Assembly: GCA_026225945.1 (NCBI GenBank)
Contig: JAMJFZ010000107.1
Location: 51,065,001-51,129,000, forward strand
Length of the DNA: 64,000 nucleotides
From: Cricetomys ansorgei
Lineage: Eukaryota; Chordata; Mammalia; Rodentia; Nesomyidae
Direction: 5' to 3'
Shown here: in pieces, positions 36,061 through 48,000 of the stretch
Layout of the letters: each line of letters opens with the position of its first letter
Position numbering within the stretch: the stretch's first letter is position 1
Position numbers and translations under genes: made by a program
Notes under the pieces: generated by a model
Told to the model about the DNA's origin: nothing
The model's input: only the letters and a program-made list of their open reading frames with translations
Databases searched by the model: none

Positions 36061-38433
36061 ATCCACCAAGTCAGCAATTGTTTAAAAATTATATAACAAG
36101 AAGACAGGAATTAATGTCAGTACTTCCTATGTATGGTGTATGAGATACCCCATTTCCAGGTTCTGTAGTTCATGGGAAGGAGCCAATTGCTGGCTTGCCT
36201 ATGGAATAGCAGAGAATAAACTTCACTGTTGACACATGTACCTTGCTCCATCTGATAAACTGTACGTGGAGGGCGGGCAGTTTCTCCCATGGAATGTGCT
36301 CAGCACTCACTCTCCCTAACCAACTCCACCTCTTATTGAAAAGTGGTCAGAAAGGCTACATGTGGTTAGATAAGATTCTCTATTCACAGTGTTTCCTAAT
36401 ACAAACTGAATTTTCAAACTGCCACCCAGATAAGCCTAAAGTCTTGAGACTTTTTAAGCACTGGTGTCACCTCCCTATAATTCATTACAATACGCAGAGG
36501 GGTTGAAATGAAGTATTAAAAGCTTTAATCAGATTGGATGTGGAGACTGGAGACAAATCACCACCTCACTCATTCTCTTCCCATTCCTGGGGTCATGCTG
36601 TGTGACCCTATGTTTTGGGAGAGACCATACAATGAAGATGTGTCAGGTCCTCTCAGTAGAGAAGTGGCTGCCTTTGTGGACAGAAAAGAACTCTACTTAT
36701 GATGTTTTCCCTCCAACATGGAGGGGACTGAACAAGGAACAGCCTTGCTCCTCAGCATCCCAAAGAGGGAAAGAACAATGTACCAGACAGAGTAGATTAA
36801 ATAGAAAATCGGTAACACCAAAACAAATATATCTCCCACTTGCCTAGGGAAACTTTTCTTTGGAGTAGCCTTACCTGGACCCAGACCATACAGAAACATA
36901 AACCCGCCTGTTTTCTTATTTTCCCATCAAGTCCACCTCTGAGTCCAGGCCTACCATTCTAATTTGGGGGTCTCTTTGTGAACTGCTTCTCTCCTGTCCT
37001 AACCAGACAAATTGCCTTTGATTGACCTTGTTACTCAAAAGCCATAATTCATGTCAAACTCTATTTGCATCTGCCCGGAAACAAAAGGCAGAAATTGGAT
37101 TCCTGTGCATCTCCATAGTTTTCCCAGGCACTGCTGCTCTCCTTTAACTGCCCCACGTCTGAAGGTGGTGTGTGAATGCACGCACGCACAGCCCACGCTT
37201 CTTGCCTACAGTTTTGTTGCTGTTTCCTAGCCAACAACCAACATTACTTGTCAATCCTTATCTTATAACTCTGCCCTAAACTGGGACAAGGTGACCCAGA
37301 AACCCAGTAAGGTCCATCATCCTAAGCCGTGTGAGTCTGTGGATATAGGTAGTAGCCTTGGCATCAGTCAGTAAGAAAGAGTCGAGACTGAGTCTTCTCT
37401 TTGCAGGAGGAGAAGACACAAACAAGGCACATTATTCAATAGGCTTGGAGAATTCATCTTACCACAAGATGCTAAATAGTTCAAACAGGTAGAAGCTAAC
37501 TCACTGAACACTCAACACGGGACCATAGAAAGCCAAGTCACTCCTCTCAAGATAGGAGTGGGGAAGCAGATAAATCTGTTTCTGTTTCTCCACACTACAT
37601 AAGTAGAACATAACACAGTCCTGCATGAAGGGACATTAATCTAGGAGCTAAGCATACATAACACACACAACAACGTTGATCATCAGAAACACAGCCTGTT
37701 GAATAGCTGGCTCCATGTGTGGAAACCAGATTAACCTGCCATGTTGCCTGAAGATGCTCCACAATTTCCATCTTGGAAAACTGATACCATCTTCCGTAAT
37801 TGCCTGTGTGCCCATGATTGGTACTGCCTCAGCCCCTAATATTCTCATTTGCCTACAACTTGATGTCAGAGACCAGAATACTCTGGGGTTCTTTGCAGTC
37901 TTCCTCAAAAGAATCCAATCCATATTGAGTCCTAGAACTCAAAGTCAGTTTATAGTCCCAAGCCTGCCCTATATCTACTCTCAGGGGACAAATAAAGATT
38001 CTCAAAAAGACAAAGCCACCGCACATGAAAAATCAGAACGCTTCCCCAAATGAACTAGCTTAACATACTCTAAATTGAATGTCGTAGCTTTGAGGTTTTA
38101 TTATTTGTGTTTTTGTTTGTTCTTAAAGAAATGGAATCCTGAAACTCTAAGGTTCCCACCTTACTTGAGCTGCATATAACCCAAGGGTTCTGTCATACAT
38201 ATTGGACCAAGAGTTTATGAATTCGCCCTAGATGCTAATTAAAACTTTTTCTGAGTCATGTTGCTATGGTAACCAAGATTTCTCCAAGTCTTATGAAGTG
38301 AAAAGTTTTAGTTACTTTTCTAAGAGTTGGATCATATTCCCAGGACTGAGTCAGGTTGATTCCTGCAGTGCCTTTTCCCTGAATAATAACTAACCTTCTC
38401 AGTGAACTCTGTTCATTTTATTTCAATAATGGG

Positions 38434-38570
38434 ATTGGAACCCAAGCTGGTTTGGCTGGTAGAGGAGCTGGCTGCCAAGCCTGAACACCTACAGGGACCA
38501 AATTGATTCCTGCAAGTTGTTCTTTGGCCACAACACATGTGCATGTACACATACATATAAAAAGTGTAAA
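38434..38570 (+). mobile_element. Diverged tRNA-derived SINE
   Basis: AGCTGGTTTGGCTGGTAGAG-type head, with end CACAACACATGTGCATGTAC. Much diverged. Confidence 0.45.
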
Positions 38571-38854
38571 CAATAACTTAGACAAATGAGTATTAGGCAA
38601 GTATAAGCATCCCATTTAAGAGACTCAGGAAGATAGCATGTGACTTGCTGAACTAATAAGCGTGAGACAGAATAGGAAGTCGGATCTGTGATGTTGAATC
38701 TGGTGCTCCACCAGCACCCAGGTCCGAGTCACACTGCAGTGTTTTGCTTTCACCCCCTGCTCTGTTCCCATGTGCCTGGATGCACGGTAACATCAGGAGC
38801 TGAGCTACAAGTTGTGGCTAGGCTGAGGGGGACAACTTTAACCTATGTAGATTT

Positions 38855-39015
38855 CTTCAGCTCTGTTTTGTCATCTTTAGACTGGAGCTGTAGTGTTACT
38901 GGAGATGTAATCCATCTCTCATGGGACCCCTCTGAGATTTAAATGAGTTCTTATGTCTAATGACTAAATCCATGCCTTGCCCATAGTAAGTACCTCACAA
39001 TAGGAACTCAGCAAC
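38855..39015 (+). mobile_element. MIR-like ancient SINE
   Basis: Typical MIR text: TTTTGTCATCTTTAGACTGG, TGAGATTTAAATGAGTTC, CCTTGCCCATAGTAAGTACC and TCACAATAGGAACTCAGC. Confidence 0.6.
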
Positions 39016-39538
39016 TGAATCATTCATTCCTTCTGGGTGTTAAAACTGTAGCCATGGGACCAGACAGAGTGTGCAGTCACCCAAGGCTCTGGAAAGTGTC
39101 AGTGCTGCATGATGGGTAGCCAATGGAAGATCAGAACACAGCCGTGGTCCTGAGAACAAGCCCGCATTAGATCACATCACAGCCTAAAAAGCCTTGATGT
39201 TCAAAGCCAAATGTCACAGCTGCGGCTCTCTGTGGTCAATTCCCTGGTCTCTGATGGCAGCCGAGCGTTTGTCACTCAAACGGAACACGGGCAGCAACAG
39301 GACTAGAGAGAGCATTAGGAGCACTTGGCTCTTTGCAACAGCAGGTCATTCCTTTCTCCATCAAAACGAGTTTTGCTTTCACCAAAAAGAAAAAAAAAAT
39401 TCCCCAGAATTTAAATTCTAGTCACAGTTCAATAGCTTAGAAAAGACATTTATTTGCCTGGAGCCTTTGAAAGGTGCATGAAACTAGCAAGACAGGAGAA
39501 AGCTATGAGCTGCAGCATGCTGACACCAGACTGTACTC

Positions 39539-39624
39539 TTTTTTTTTTTTTTTCCCCTTGAAAAGCCCACATCAGAGGTGCGTAGTCATGTGCAAAGCTT
39601 CCTTTGGAAAAAAAAAAAAAAAAA
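39539..39624. repeat. T15 ... A17 homopolymer pair
   Basis: A T run (39539-39553) and an A run (39608-39624) separated by 54 bases. They could pair as a long stem. Confidence 0.85.
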
Positions 39625-39934
39625 GGTCCCCAAGGCTCAATAAGGCAGGATTGGTTTCTTGTGCACACATTTGGCTTTACCTCCCTAATTCCTGTAGTGT
39701 GACCCCCTTTAGTCCTCTTTCCTGTTACAACAGATGAAGTTTCTGTGTTTCCAGAAAACACAGCAGAAGATACTTAAGAGATATGGGGAGGGGGCAGATT
39801 ATAAAAAAAAAAGGTGGCAAAAGGAGAAACAACTTCCTTCTGTGTTGCTGGTGTTCCAACCCCAGGCCTTGTTCAGGCTAAGCATTGGCTCTGTCACTGA
39901 GCTTGCTGCATCCTAGCCCCAAGTGGATTTTTTC

Positions 39935-40025
39935 GTTTGGTTTTGTTTTTTCACAGTGCTTGAGATCAAACACAGGGCTTTGCATCTGCTTGGCAAGTGC
40001 TCTGACACTGAACTATATCCCCCAA
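39935..40025 (-). mobile_element. ID-like SINE (antisense)
   Basis: The reverse complement holds GGGGGATATAGTTCAGTGTC and AGAGCACTTGCCAAGCAGAT. The T/G-rich left end is its A-rich tail. Confidence 0.75.
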
Positions 40026-40353
40026 ACTTCCTGGTGCTTCTTTGCTTTGTAAGAGTCATTCCAAATAGCCCATCCATACATGGCTTCTAGGTTTGTTTGT
40101 AGAACACACACACACACCAAGCAAGACTTCTTGCTCTCTCGAGGCTGAATTGGAACTCTGGGAAATTTACATAATGCACAATGGCCTTTGAGCAGACACA
40201 GGTGCCTGGCAGACAGCACTGCAGGACGGGCCTCAGGCTTTCCAGAGAGGCAGCAAACTGCAAAGGTTTCTGGGAAAAGCTGATGGGTTTTTTTTTTTTT
40301 GTTTTGTTTTGTTTTTCCCCCCTTTACAGTATGACTCTCTCAGTGGTACTCAC

Positions 40354-42161
40354 CTTGATTTTGGAGGTGGGGGAGGAGGTGAGAACGATTCCATCCTACT
40401 TCTGTCCTTAGGAAACTCAAAGGCAAAGGAAGCTGATTTGCTCATCCCAGTGCTAGTCTTGCTGTTCTGCCCAGTGGAGCCATCGGTGGGATGGAGACGG
40501 TGCCAGGTAGAAGAGTTCGAATGGTCTGTGGTACCATTTTCCACCTCTCTCCCCCAACCTTGACTCAACAGCTCCTGCCCCACCTCCTCCTCTTCCTCTA
40601 TCCGGCACTGGCGGCTCCAAGCACCAGTCTGGTATCTTGGCCGCCTCTGGTCCATGGCCGAAGAGGAGGTGACCGATGGGGGACACTTGGCAGGGTCACC
40701 GGCAGTGACACCATTGGTCTGGCAGGAAGAAGTTATGTTGGTAGGAACTCTAGAGGAAAGCTGGGGTCCAACGCTGCTGCCACCAGGGTTCCCATCACTG
40801 TGGTCAGCCAGAGGGGAGGCTGCTGGTGATACTGGGGACCCTCCAGGGCTGCTTTTGGACAGCTTCGGGGGGATGGCGGGCTTCTCTTTGGGTGTGTTTT
40901 CCGTCACATCATGAGGATGGTTCTCTCTTGAGTTTAGCCCCTGTACAACCAAAGGCTCCTCCTCACTAGCCTGTAAGTCCTGGTTCAAAGTCCCACGTGG
41001 CCACTGCACCCCCACTGCAGAGTCAGGGCTACTCAGATAGATAGTCCTGTGGTCCTCTTCTGGGTGGGCAGCAATGACGGTAATGGTGGTTGCCACCTGA
41101 GGAGCCATGTTTGGACCTTCCCGGTCCTGGCTCCAGCCGGAGGATGTCTTCGGAGTCCAGGTATCACCTGTCCATACTTGACCCTGGCTGTGGCCAGCTG
41201 CTACCTGCTCTGCCTTGGTCTGGGGCTTCGAAGACCCTGAAACTGCCTTCTTCCTCTTGGTACTTTCAGCGTAGATGGGCTCAGGCTGCACAGCCTCCTT
41301 AGGAAGGGTTGGAGGTTGGAGTTCCCCAGCCTGCCCCATACATTTGCCAGAGGGGATTCCATGGCAACTGGAGTCCTGCTGCTTCGCCAGGGCAGGTTCC
41401 TTCACAAGAGAGCAGTAGTCATTCTCCAGGTGGGGAGCAAAGGGGCTGCTGGTGCCACTGCTGCCACTCCCGCAGGACAGGCCATCTGAGGAGCTGGCAG
41501 CCTCTGAGTTAAGGGATGGCTTCTTGGGGCCCAGGCGAGGTGGGTTTGCTGTGGATCCCTGGCCACAACCCTCTCTGGGGAAGCTCAGAACCCCCTTTTC
41601 CTGTTCTGTGGGCCTTGTGCATGTCACCTGCTCCCAACACACGGGAGAACAGTCTCCTCCGTGTCTGCCAGAGCCTTTGGTGCCATGTGCAGCATCTTTG
41701 GCAGCCGGGCTCTCTGGACAACAGTCCAGAATGGAGCAGTACTCTCCACCTTCACTGTCTCCCGAGGGTGAGCACCTTTGGTCACTATCATCCTCAGAGG
41801 GCAGGGACTCCCGCAGGGGCTGTGGAGAAGGACATGGCCTGGAGCCCTTGGGACAGCCGGATGCCATTCCCGCAAAGGCAGCTAGCTTCTGCCGGAAACT
41901 CTCCTGAGCTGAGGGCAACTCTTCCCTCCCAGCCTTCTCTTCCTGGATGCTCACTGGTTGGAAGGCAGCGTTCCTCTCCACTCGGGCTTCTAGGGTGTGC
42001 AGTCCGACCATGGTATAGGCTGGGGGGCAGCGAGAGCTACCATCTGTGCAGGCAAGGGTGCCCGCAGGCTTCTGTATCCCTCGGAAGCTGCCTAGGTAAA
42101 CTATCGGCCCATCTCCTTGTTTCTGGAGCTGGAACTTGTTCGGTGTTAGTCTCCAGTTGAC
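40354..42161 (-). CDS. Prag1: Prag1 coding exon 3 (disordered scaffold, residues 98-700)
   Basis: The largest exon, 1,808 nt, from acceptor TGTGTAG|GTCAAC to the perfect donor TCAAG|GTGAGT. It enters in phase 0 and leaves two bases into an Arg codon. The first residues (VNWRLTP, then VYLGSFRG and CPPAYTMVGL) continue the exon 2 product exactly as in other PRAG1 proteins. The exon codes most of the long disordered region, rich in Ser, Pro and Glu. Visible motifs: a Tyr site SEGGEYCSILDCC (Tyr 238), ENDYCSLVKEP (Tyr 346), EPIYAES (Tyr 394, the Csk SH2 docking site in the characterised orthologue), the acidic run RIEEEEEVGQE, the conserved block MSKSASFAFEFPKDRS, and a polyproline stretch just before the donor. 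No frameshift or stop is present. Long antisense frames over this exon are shadows of its base composition. Confidence 0.97.
41268..41282 (-). other. Prag1: EPIYA motif codons in Prag1
   Basis: Codons for Glu-Pro-Ile-Tyr-Ala at residues 391-395, followed by Glu-Ser. In mammalian pragmin this tyrosine, when phosphorylated by Src-family kinases, recruits Csk through its SH2 domain. The same five-residue motif is used by several bacterial effector proteins, and pragmin is the best known host protein that has it. The motif and its flanks are intact here. Confidence 0.9.
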
Positions 42162-42609
42162 CTACACAGCCCCAGGGTTGAAAAAACACATGTTACACTT
42201 TATCAGAGAGAAGAGAAAAGAGAAAGAATAAGAGGCACGTGAAAACGCCGTCACCTGTCTCAGACATCCCAGCAGGGTAGGCAAGCGATGACCACGCCCA
42301 CCTTTGATGTCCCCAGTGCTATGCTCATGACTGGGGCACCCAGTGAACCATCTGCCTTCTAAATGCTGAGCTGCACATCCCACCCAGGGATTATAATCCT
42401 TTTGACTTAAGTCTGTCAGGTAAGAAAAAAAAAATCAAAACCAAAAACTGAAAAAGAATGAAAACTTTTTCACTCACAGTTGCTGGATGAGACAATTTTA
42501 CTGGATTGGAAAATAGTTTGAAATTGTCTTGAGTGCTCCCTTGTGCCGACTGGCCACTGGATAACCCAGCAATGGCACATTCCTGAAGAAGCAAGCCATG
42601 ATGATTTGT

Positions 42610-42812
42610 ATCATGATATATATGGGTGTTTGGCTGCATGTATGTCTGAGCGCCACATGTGCATGCCTGGTGCCCAAGGAGGACAGGAGAGGGCATCAGA
42701 TTTCCTAGAACTGGAGTAGTAGACGGTTGTGAGCCTATGTGTGGGTGCTGGGAATCAAGGTCGGGTCCTCTGGAAGAGCAGCCAGACATCTCTTCAGGGC
42801 CACCCATTTAAT
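42610..42812 (-). mobile_element. B3-like SINE (antisense)
   Basis: ATGTGCATGCCTGGTGCCCA, GGGTGCTGGGAATCAAGGTC and CTCTGGAAGAGCAGCCAG are standard antisense B3 landmarks. Confidence 0.88.
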
Positions 42813-43613
42813 TTTTAAAAGCATCTCATATAAGAAGTGGACCAGGAGGCAAAGGATGGTTTTCTGAGCTGGGTCCAGGTTTCCTACCTTCTTAATAGGC
42901 GCTCCTTTAAGCCATGCCACACAGCTGTTCTTTCTTCCAGTTTAGAGCAGTAACCTCAGCTTCCACCTGCTTATGTGGCTGGACTAGTTGGGCAACAGGG
43001 CAAGGATGTGGCCTGGCCATTGCCAATGATGTGTCAGTGATGTGACTGTTCCCCTTTCCTCCCCTCCTAACCCACTCCCATTTGTACAGACAGACTCAGA
43101 GCAGGGATTGCAAGGGGCTCCCTGCCCAAGGGATTTTGAATACAGAGAGTCACTGGTTTATATAGGTGAAAGTTGGTGTCCAGACTGGCCTGGTGCATGG
43201 GTGTAGCCAGCTCAGGGGAAACAGCTCTAAAGAGGACACAGAGCTTGCCGCCACCACAGGAAATGCCTCTCTTCACGTAAACCTCTCCTGATTGAAAACT
43301 GACCTTTGTTTTCACATGCACACACACACCCTTCCTGGTCCATGTACCACACTGGCTGAGGAAGTCCAGGACACTGGAAGAGGTCACTGTGGAACAAGAG
43401 CTCTTAGAATGTCTTGGGCATATAGTCTCAGAGACACGTCCACAGATAGCAGCCTCCAGCAGCCCTAGCCCCCCACACACAGCCTGTCCATAATTACATC
43501 TTTCTAAGGGTTTCTTTTGGGGGATGAAGAAAGGTCTAACCTCCAGGGGTATAAATGTTTAGTGGGTCTATATAATGCTGCCAAGACCTACACTTCAAAA
43601 CTTGAAGTATGAG

Positions 43614-43812
43614 GGCCTGGGAGAATGGCTCAATGGGTAAAGCTCTGAAAGCATGCGTCCTGAGTATGGATCCGCAGAGCTCTGGTTAGAGGCTGGGTGA
43701 GGTGTTACAAACCTGGAACCCCAGTGCTGGAGGAGTGGACAGAGACAGGCAGATGCTGGGGGCTCATTGGCCTACCAATGTAGCTGAGAAATGTCGAGCT
43801 CCTCAAATACAA
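43614..43812 (+). mobile_element. Composite tRNA/B1-like SINE (B4/RSINE group)
   Basis: Head GGGCCTGGGAGAATGGCTCA, B1-like AACCCCAGTGCTGGAGGAGT, then GGGGGCTCATTGGCCTACC. It lacks the far 3' end and is followed directly by a B3-like SINE. Confidence 0.7.
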
Positions 43813-43814
43813 GG

Positions 43815-44035
43815 TAGAGAGGGTTAGAGTGATGGCTTAGTAGCTAAGGGTACTTGTTGCTCTTTCAGAGGACTTAGGCTTGGTGATTCTCATTACCCAG
43901 ATGGCAGCTAATGGCCATCTATAATTCCAGTTCTAGGGGATGTGAAACCTTTTTCTGGCCTTTGCACATGCACATGGTGTACACATACACAAGCAAAATA
44001 TTTATACACATAAAATAAAAATAAATATTTAGAAA
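43815..44035 (+). mobile_element. B3-like SINE
   Basis: TTAGAGTGATGGCTTAGTAG, AGGGTACTTGTTGCTCTTTC, TAATTCCAGTTCTAGGGGAT and TTTTTCTGGCCTTTGCACAT, with an AAATAAA tail. CA-rich sequence continues to 44150. Confidence 0.85.
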
Positions 44036-44743
44036 TAAACGAATGAATAAAAAGGCAAAGGGCAACTGAAGAAGAAACCCTCGTGGGCCTCAGGCACACG
44101 CATAGGCACACACACACCCCACATATATGTGCACACACACACACATACAAATTAAAAAGAAAAACTACAAGCATGAACATTGGCTGAGCAATAAGTCATT
44201 GTAAGGAACTGTTGCTAATATTTTCAATGTGCCTATGCACTGTGGTTGTATTTTCTAAGGCTTTGTCTTTTACATAATGGGCTGATGGTTTCCTTTACAA
44301 TGCACAGGGAAGGGAAGTGGGTGGGGAAAGCAATGGAACGATGTTGGTCATGTGTTGATGATTGTGGAAGCTTGTGTGGAGGAAAGCTGGGTACAGGCAG
44401 CCACTGTGCAGCGGCTGCTGCTTCTGCAGATATCTAAAGTTACGGCCCATAATTTCAAGTGTTTGCTTTTCTTTCTTTTTGCTTTCCCTTTTATAAGTCT
44501 CCAAATCAGGAAAGAAATCCTGATGTGCTGGACTGATGGATATTAGCCTAAAGGAAGAAATAGAAAGGTAGATGGGAATAGCCAGCTAGCAGCTGTCGCA
44601 GAACGGCAACCTCAGGGCAAGCTAGTAGGCAATGATCCTGCAGGGTTCGTGCTCTAACAGCCCTCCCTGGCTGCCAGCCAGCCACCATGTGTTAGAATAG
44701 GAACAGCCCCTGTAAAAATATCAGCTGGGTTAGTCAGCCTCAC

Positions 44744-45034
44744 CTTCGGGACTTCAGTGCTCAGGCTGGCCTCAGTCCACAAATCAGAAGCCTCAGAACT
44801 CATCATGGTGGGCTTTACAGCAATGGTGGGCTTTGAGTAGGCCGATCCATTCACACCTTCATCTTCTAAGCGGCAGTTCTCAGGCCTGGCAGGCAGGCGA
44901 CTTACAGCGGGCAGGCTGCTTGCTCTAGCCTTGGGATGGCCGGCTGTCAGCAGGTGGTCGCTCCGCAGGCAGAAGCAGTTCTTGCAAGATCCAGGTTTCC
45001 ACATGTGCTCCACAAAGTCACTGCACGCAGACAT
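44744..45034 (-). CDS. Prag1: Prag1 coding exon 2 (N-terminus, residues 1-97)
   Basis: First coding exon. The full exon is 44744-45071, with acceptor CTGCTCACAG|TGCTCC and donor CCGAAG|GTGAGG, ending in phase 0. The start is the ATG at 45034-45032 (A at -3), giving MSACSDFVEHMWKPGSCKNC, the conserved start of PRAG1. The CxxCxC cluster (CKNCFC) is also present in the paralogue PEAK1. A second conserved block, SKPTIAVKPTMM, lies near residues 61-72. Downstream of the donor the open frame runs on for about 30 codons (TGGCTGGCAGCC region) but leaves the family alignment, which confirms the exon end. The 13 residues annotated upstream of this Met in several orthologues cannot be encoded here, because the matching stretch has no ATG and has an in-frame TGA. 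Confidence 0.93.
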
Positions 45035-45071
45035 TTTTGGGTTCTCGGGTTCAGTCAAACGGTCTGGAGCA

Positions 45072-48000
45072 CTGTGAGCAGATAGGGTGCGGGTTCATCT
45101 TGGGCCCGGCTCTCTGCTGTGGTCTTGTAGGAGGCAGAGGTGGGTTCCAGATCAGCTCCCTGGAAGCCAAATCATTGCCTGATTAGGAATCTGCCCCACA
45201 AAAGATGTGTGTATTAGCAATAAAAGGCTATTATGAGACTGGAGTCAGGGAGTGGCTCTAGGGGAGAGGGAAGGTGGGAGAGAGCTGAGAGGAGTGGAGG
45301 GAAGGGAAACTGTGTTCAGGATATAACGTATGAGAGAAGAATCTTTGTTCAATTTTTTTTTCTTAAAAAAAGGAACCTATTATGAGATTGGAGAGGAGGA
45401 AGAAGGAAGTAAGGGACTAAAGATGGCCAACGGGGAATAGGAGATCTGGGTTCAGATCCTCAACACCCAAGGAAAAGCTGGACATGATGGGACACATCTG
45501 TAATCCCAGCACCGGGAGGTGGAACAGGAAGATCCCAGGGACTTGATGACCAGTCATTCTAGCCAGTCAGTGAGCTCCCAGTTTGATGTGCGATCCTGTA
45601 TCAAAAGTGAAACGTGGACAACCATAGATGAAGACACCCAATGCCAATGTCTTGGTCGCCACACATGCACCTATGGGCACAGGTGCACACATGCACACAC
45701 ACACACATTTCAGTTCCCCCAAACACTGTGTGTTTTGGAGTTTGAGATGAGAGGCCTATACCCAGTCCCTACATTCTTCCAGAAACTAAGGTGGTCAAAC
45801 CGTAGGTTACTGTCCAAGAACAAGAACCAGAAAGCCATACCACATACAAAATGTATGGTTTTATTGGTAATAACATGCAGGTTTTGAACAAGAACTAAAC
45901 AAGAACAAAAACAGGCAAGGACTCTGAAGTGAAAACTGTTATCCACACTTCTGACAAGTTGTTGAAAAAGGGGGAGAGGTATGGTGCTGGCCTGTCCCAC
46001 AGGGCACCTTGTCAGGATGTTTGGCATCATGGGAATTCTGCCCCCCTCCCCTTGCTTTATCTACACCATTCAACACTGTGCTGAGGTAAACAAAGCAGGG
46101 GGCTACATGCCAAGTTGGAAACAGAAGAGAGGAATGCCTGACTCCACAGTCCTGGCCTTAGAGAGACCCGGCAGAGTCTGAGGGAAGAAGTTATCCAATA
46201 GTTTTTCCCTATCACACCCCTGGGGAGAAGTAGTCACTTTGTCAAAACAGCTCATTGCTTCCTGAAAGTAAATATAAAAGCCCAGTTTGCTCCCATAGTC
46301 CTCAGTAAATTCACTCCTGAGGAAGAGCTCAAAGGGGCATGGCATTACCCAAATAATCCAAATAGCATCCCACAAGGTTGCTGTGAGTCCCGTTCTACAG
46401 ATGTAGACATTATAGCAAAAACAAAAGCTGGGACCCAGTCATTGACACCAAGTTTGCTGGTCTAGGAGGATAAAACAACTGGACTGGACTACCCCGCCTC
46501 ACCCTCACCTTGTGCCGGATACCAAGCCATTATCTGCTTGCTGCTCATTGCTCACTTTTTCCTGAGAATGAACTGGCATCCTTTAGGAGAATGCTCCAGA
46601 AAGAAAATCTCGTAGAGATCCTGAGATGAACAGATGCTCCTTGAACAGGGAAAGCATTGCCCTTGGAGTTATACTCCACCACCTCTGGTGAGAATTTGCC
46701 TGAGGTTAATTCTCTCTAAACAATCAACAGGACTAACCAGATAGCTCCAAAATTCCAAAGATCATTCCAAACTTCTTGTGGGAAGCACTCCTTCTCTCAT
46801 CTCCCACACTCATAGGTAAGGTGTTTATTCAATGAGTCTAGAAACCAAATATACCCCTACTCCAGCCAGTTAATGAGGAAACAGGTTCATCGTTAAACTC
46901 AATGAACACTCTGAAATTGGACTGTTTCTGTAATCGATATAGGGTCTTTCTTTAACGATACTGGCTAGATTCTTCTTCTCCCAATACACCCAAACAGCAG
47001 TTTCCTTTTGCTCCACAGCTTCCAGAAGAGGGTCACGGACTTTCAACAAGTAGAAGAATCCTGACCAGATTGTATCTCCTACGCTCACCAGCCCCGAAGA
47101 GCTATAGGCTTGCTGCTAAATTTTATAAGGGGTGGAGGGGTAGGGGTGGGGTGAGTGGGAGGAGAAAATGTTTTGGTCTTCAGAGAAGTTGAGTTTGACA
47201 TTCTAGGGACACTGATTTGTGAAGCCCAACTAGTCCTGTCAGGTCACAGCAAAGCCATGTGCAGGGTCATGTCTACTGTAGTCAAGGCTCCAGTGCCCCT
47301 CAGTGGGTTTTGGGGAGAGAGCATGGACAGCAGCTCTGTGGGGCTCCTCAGCTTCCTGGGAAGTCAGCTTTTGGTCAGGCTGGGGGATATGGGGAGGTTT
47401 GCATCCACCCACTTCCTTAGAGGCTGCCGTACATTCATACAGAAACAGTTTGGGGTGGCTACATCTCATTTCCTCCTCAGCATGCAACCCACAACCAGAC
47501 ACCTCACTTTCTGAAGTCCCACCCCTTTCTTTGTAGACAGTAGCCTCTAACAGTCCCGAGAACTCAGTGGACTCTCCATTACTGTACTATCCTTCCAGAA
47601 GCTACTTGAGTCTCCTCACTAATTCACGAGCACTGTCTTTTCTTTCTCTCTTCCTCAACTCTGACATTTTCTGCAGGCTGACCACAACGTGGACCACACA
47701 ACTGCCCAGAAACACAAAGGATTTTAAGGGGAAGTCACTGACTAAGGAGAAACAAAAGAAACCCTGGGCTCCCCACCATCATTTGGCCCACTATGTTCGA
47801 TTAAAACTGGTTTCTTAGTCTCTGCAAACAGAAATTCCCACCTTGTCTATGGAGCTAGAACAGCCTCTTGCAGTCGCACGTCTGTGCCTGGGATTGTCTT
47901 CTATTTGCTTTCAGTAAAAAGATGATAAAACCTGCTGCAAGTGACACTCACAAAGCAGAAGCAGAGAGCCCTGGGTAATGCCAGCTCTCCACAGCCTGGG

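Larger units (their letters stand above)
14722..40353 (-). other. Prag1: Prag1 intron 3
   Basis: A 25.6-kb intron from donor GTGAGT to acceptor CCCTCTCCAG. It is a typical repeat-laden rodent intron with B1, B3-like, ID-like and composite SINEs, MaLR LTR pieces, two URR1 DNA transposon copies, old LINE-1 fragments and many microsatellites, listed separately. Stretches without a recognised gene or repeat include about 14870-16140, 20660-22760, 23520-25550, 26500-28100, 32760-34080, 36060-38430 and 39020-39900. Unspliced frames of up to about 150 codons occur, but none shows homology I recognise. Confidence 0.9.
42162..44743 (-). other. Prag1: Prag1 intron 2
   Basis: A 2.58-kb intron with donor GTGAGG and acceptor GGCTGTGTAG. 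It contains a minus-strand B3-like SINE at 42610-42812 and, in tandem, a plus-strand composite SINE (43614-43812) and a plus-strand B3-like SINE (43815-44035) followed by CA-rich sequence to about 44150. No other gene is seen. Confidence 0.85.

Noticed and set aside
41516..42160. Long plus-strand frame (214 codons) and others opposite Prag1 exon 3
   Set aside because: They lie wholly antisense to a conserved coding exon. Their openness follows from the codon use of the real gene and high GC. The products resemble nothing known.
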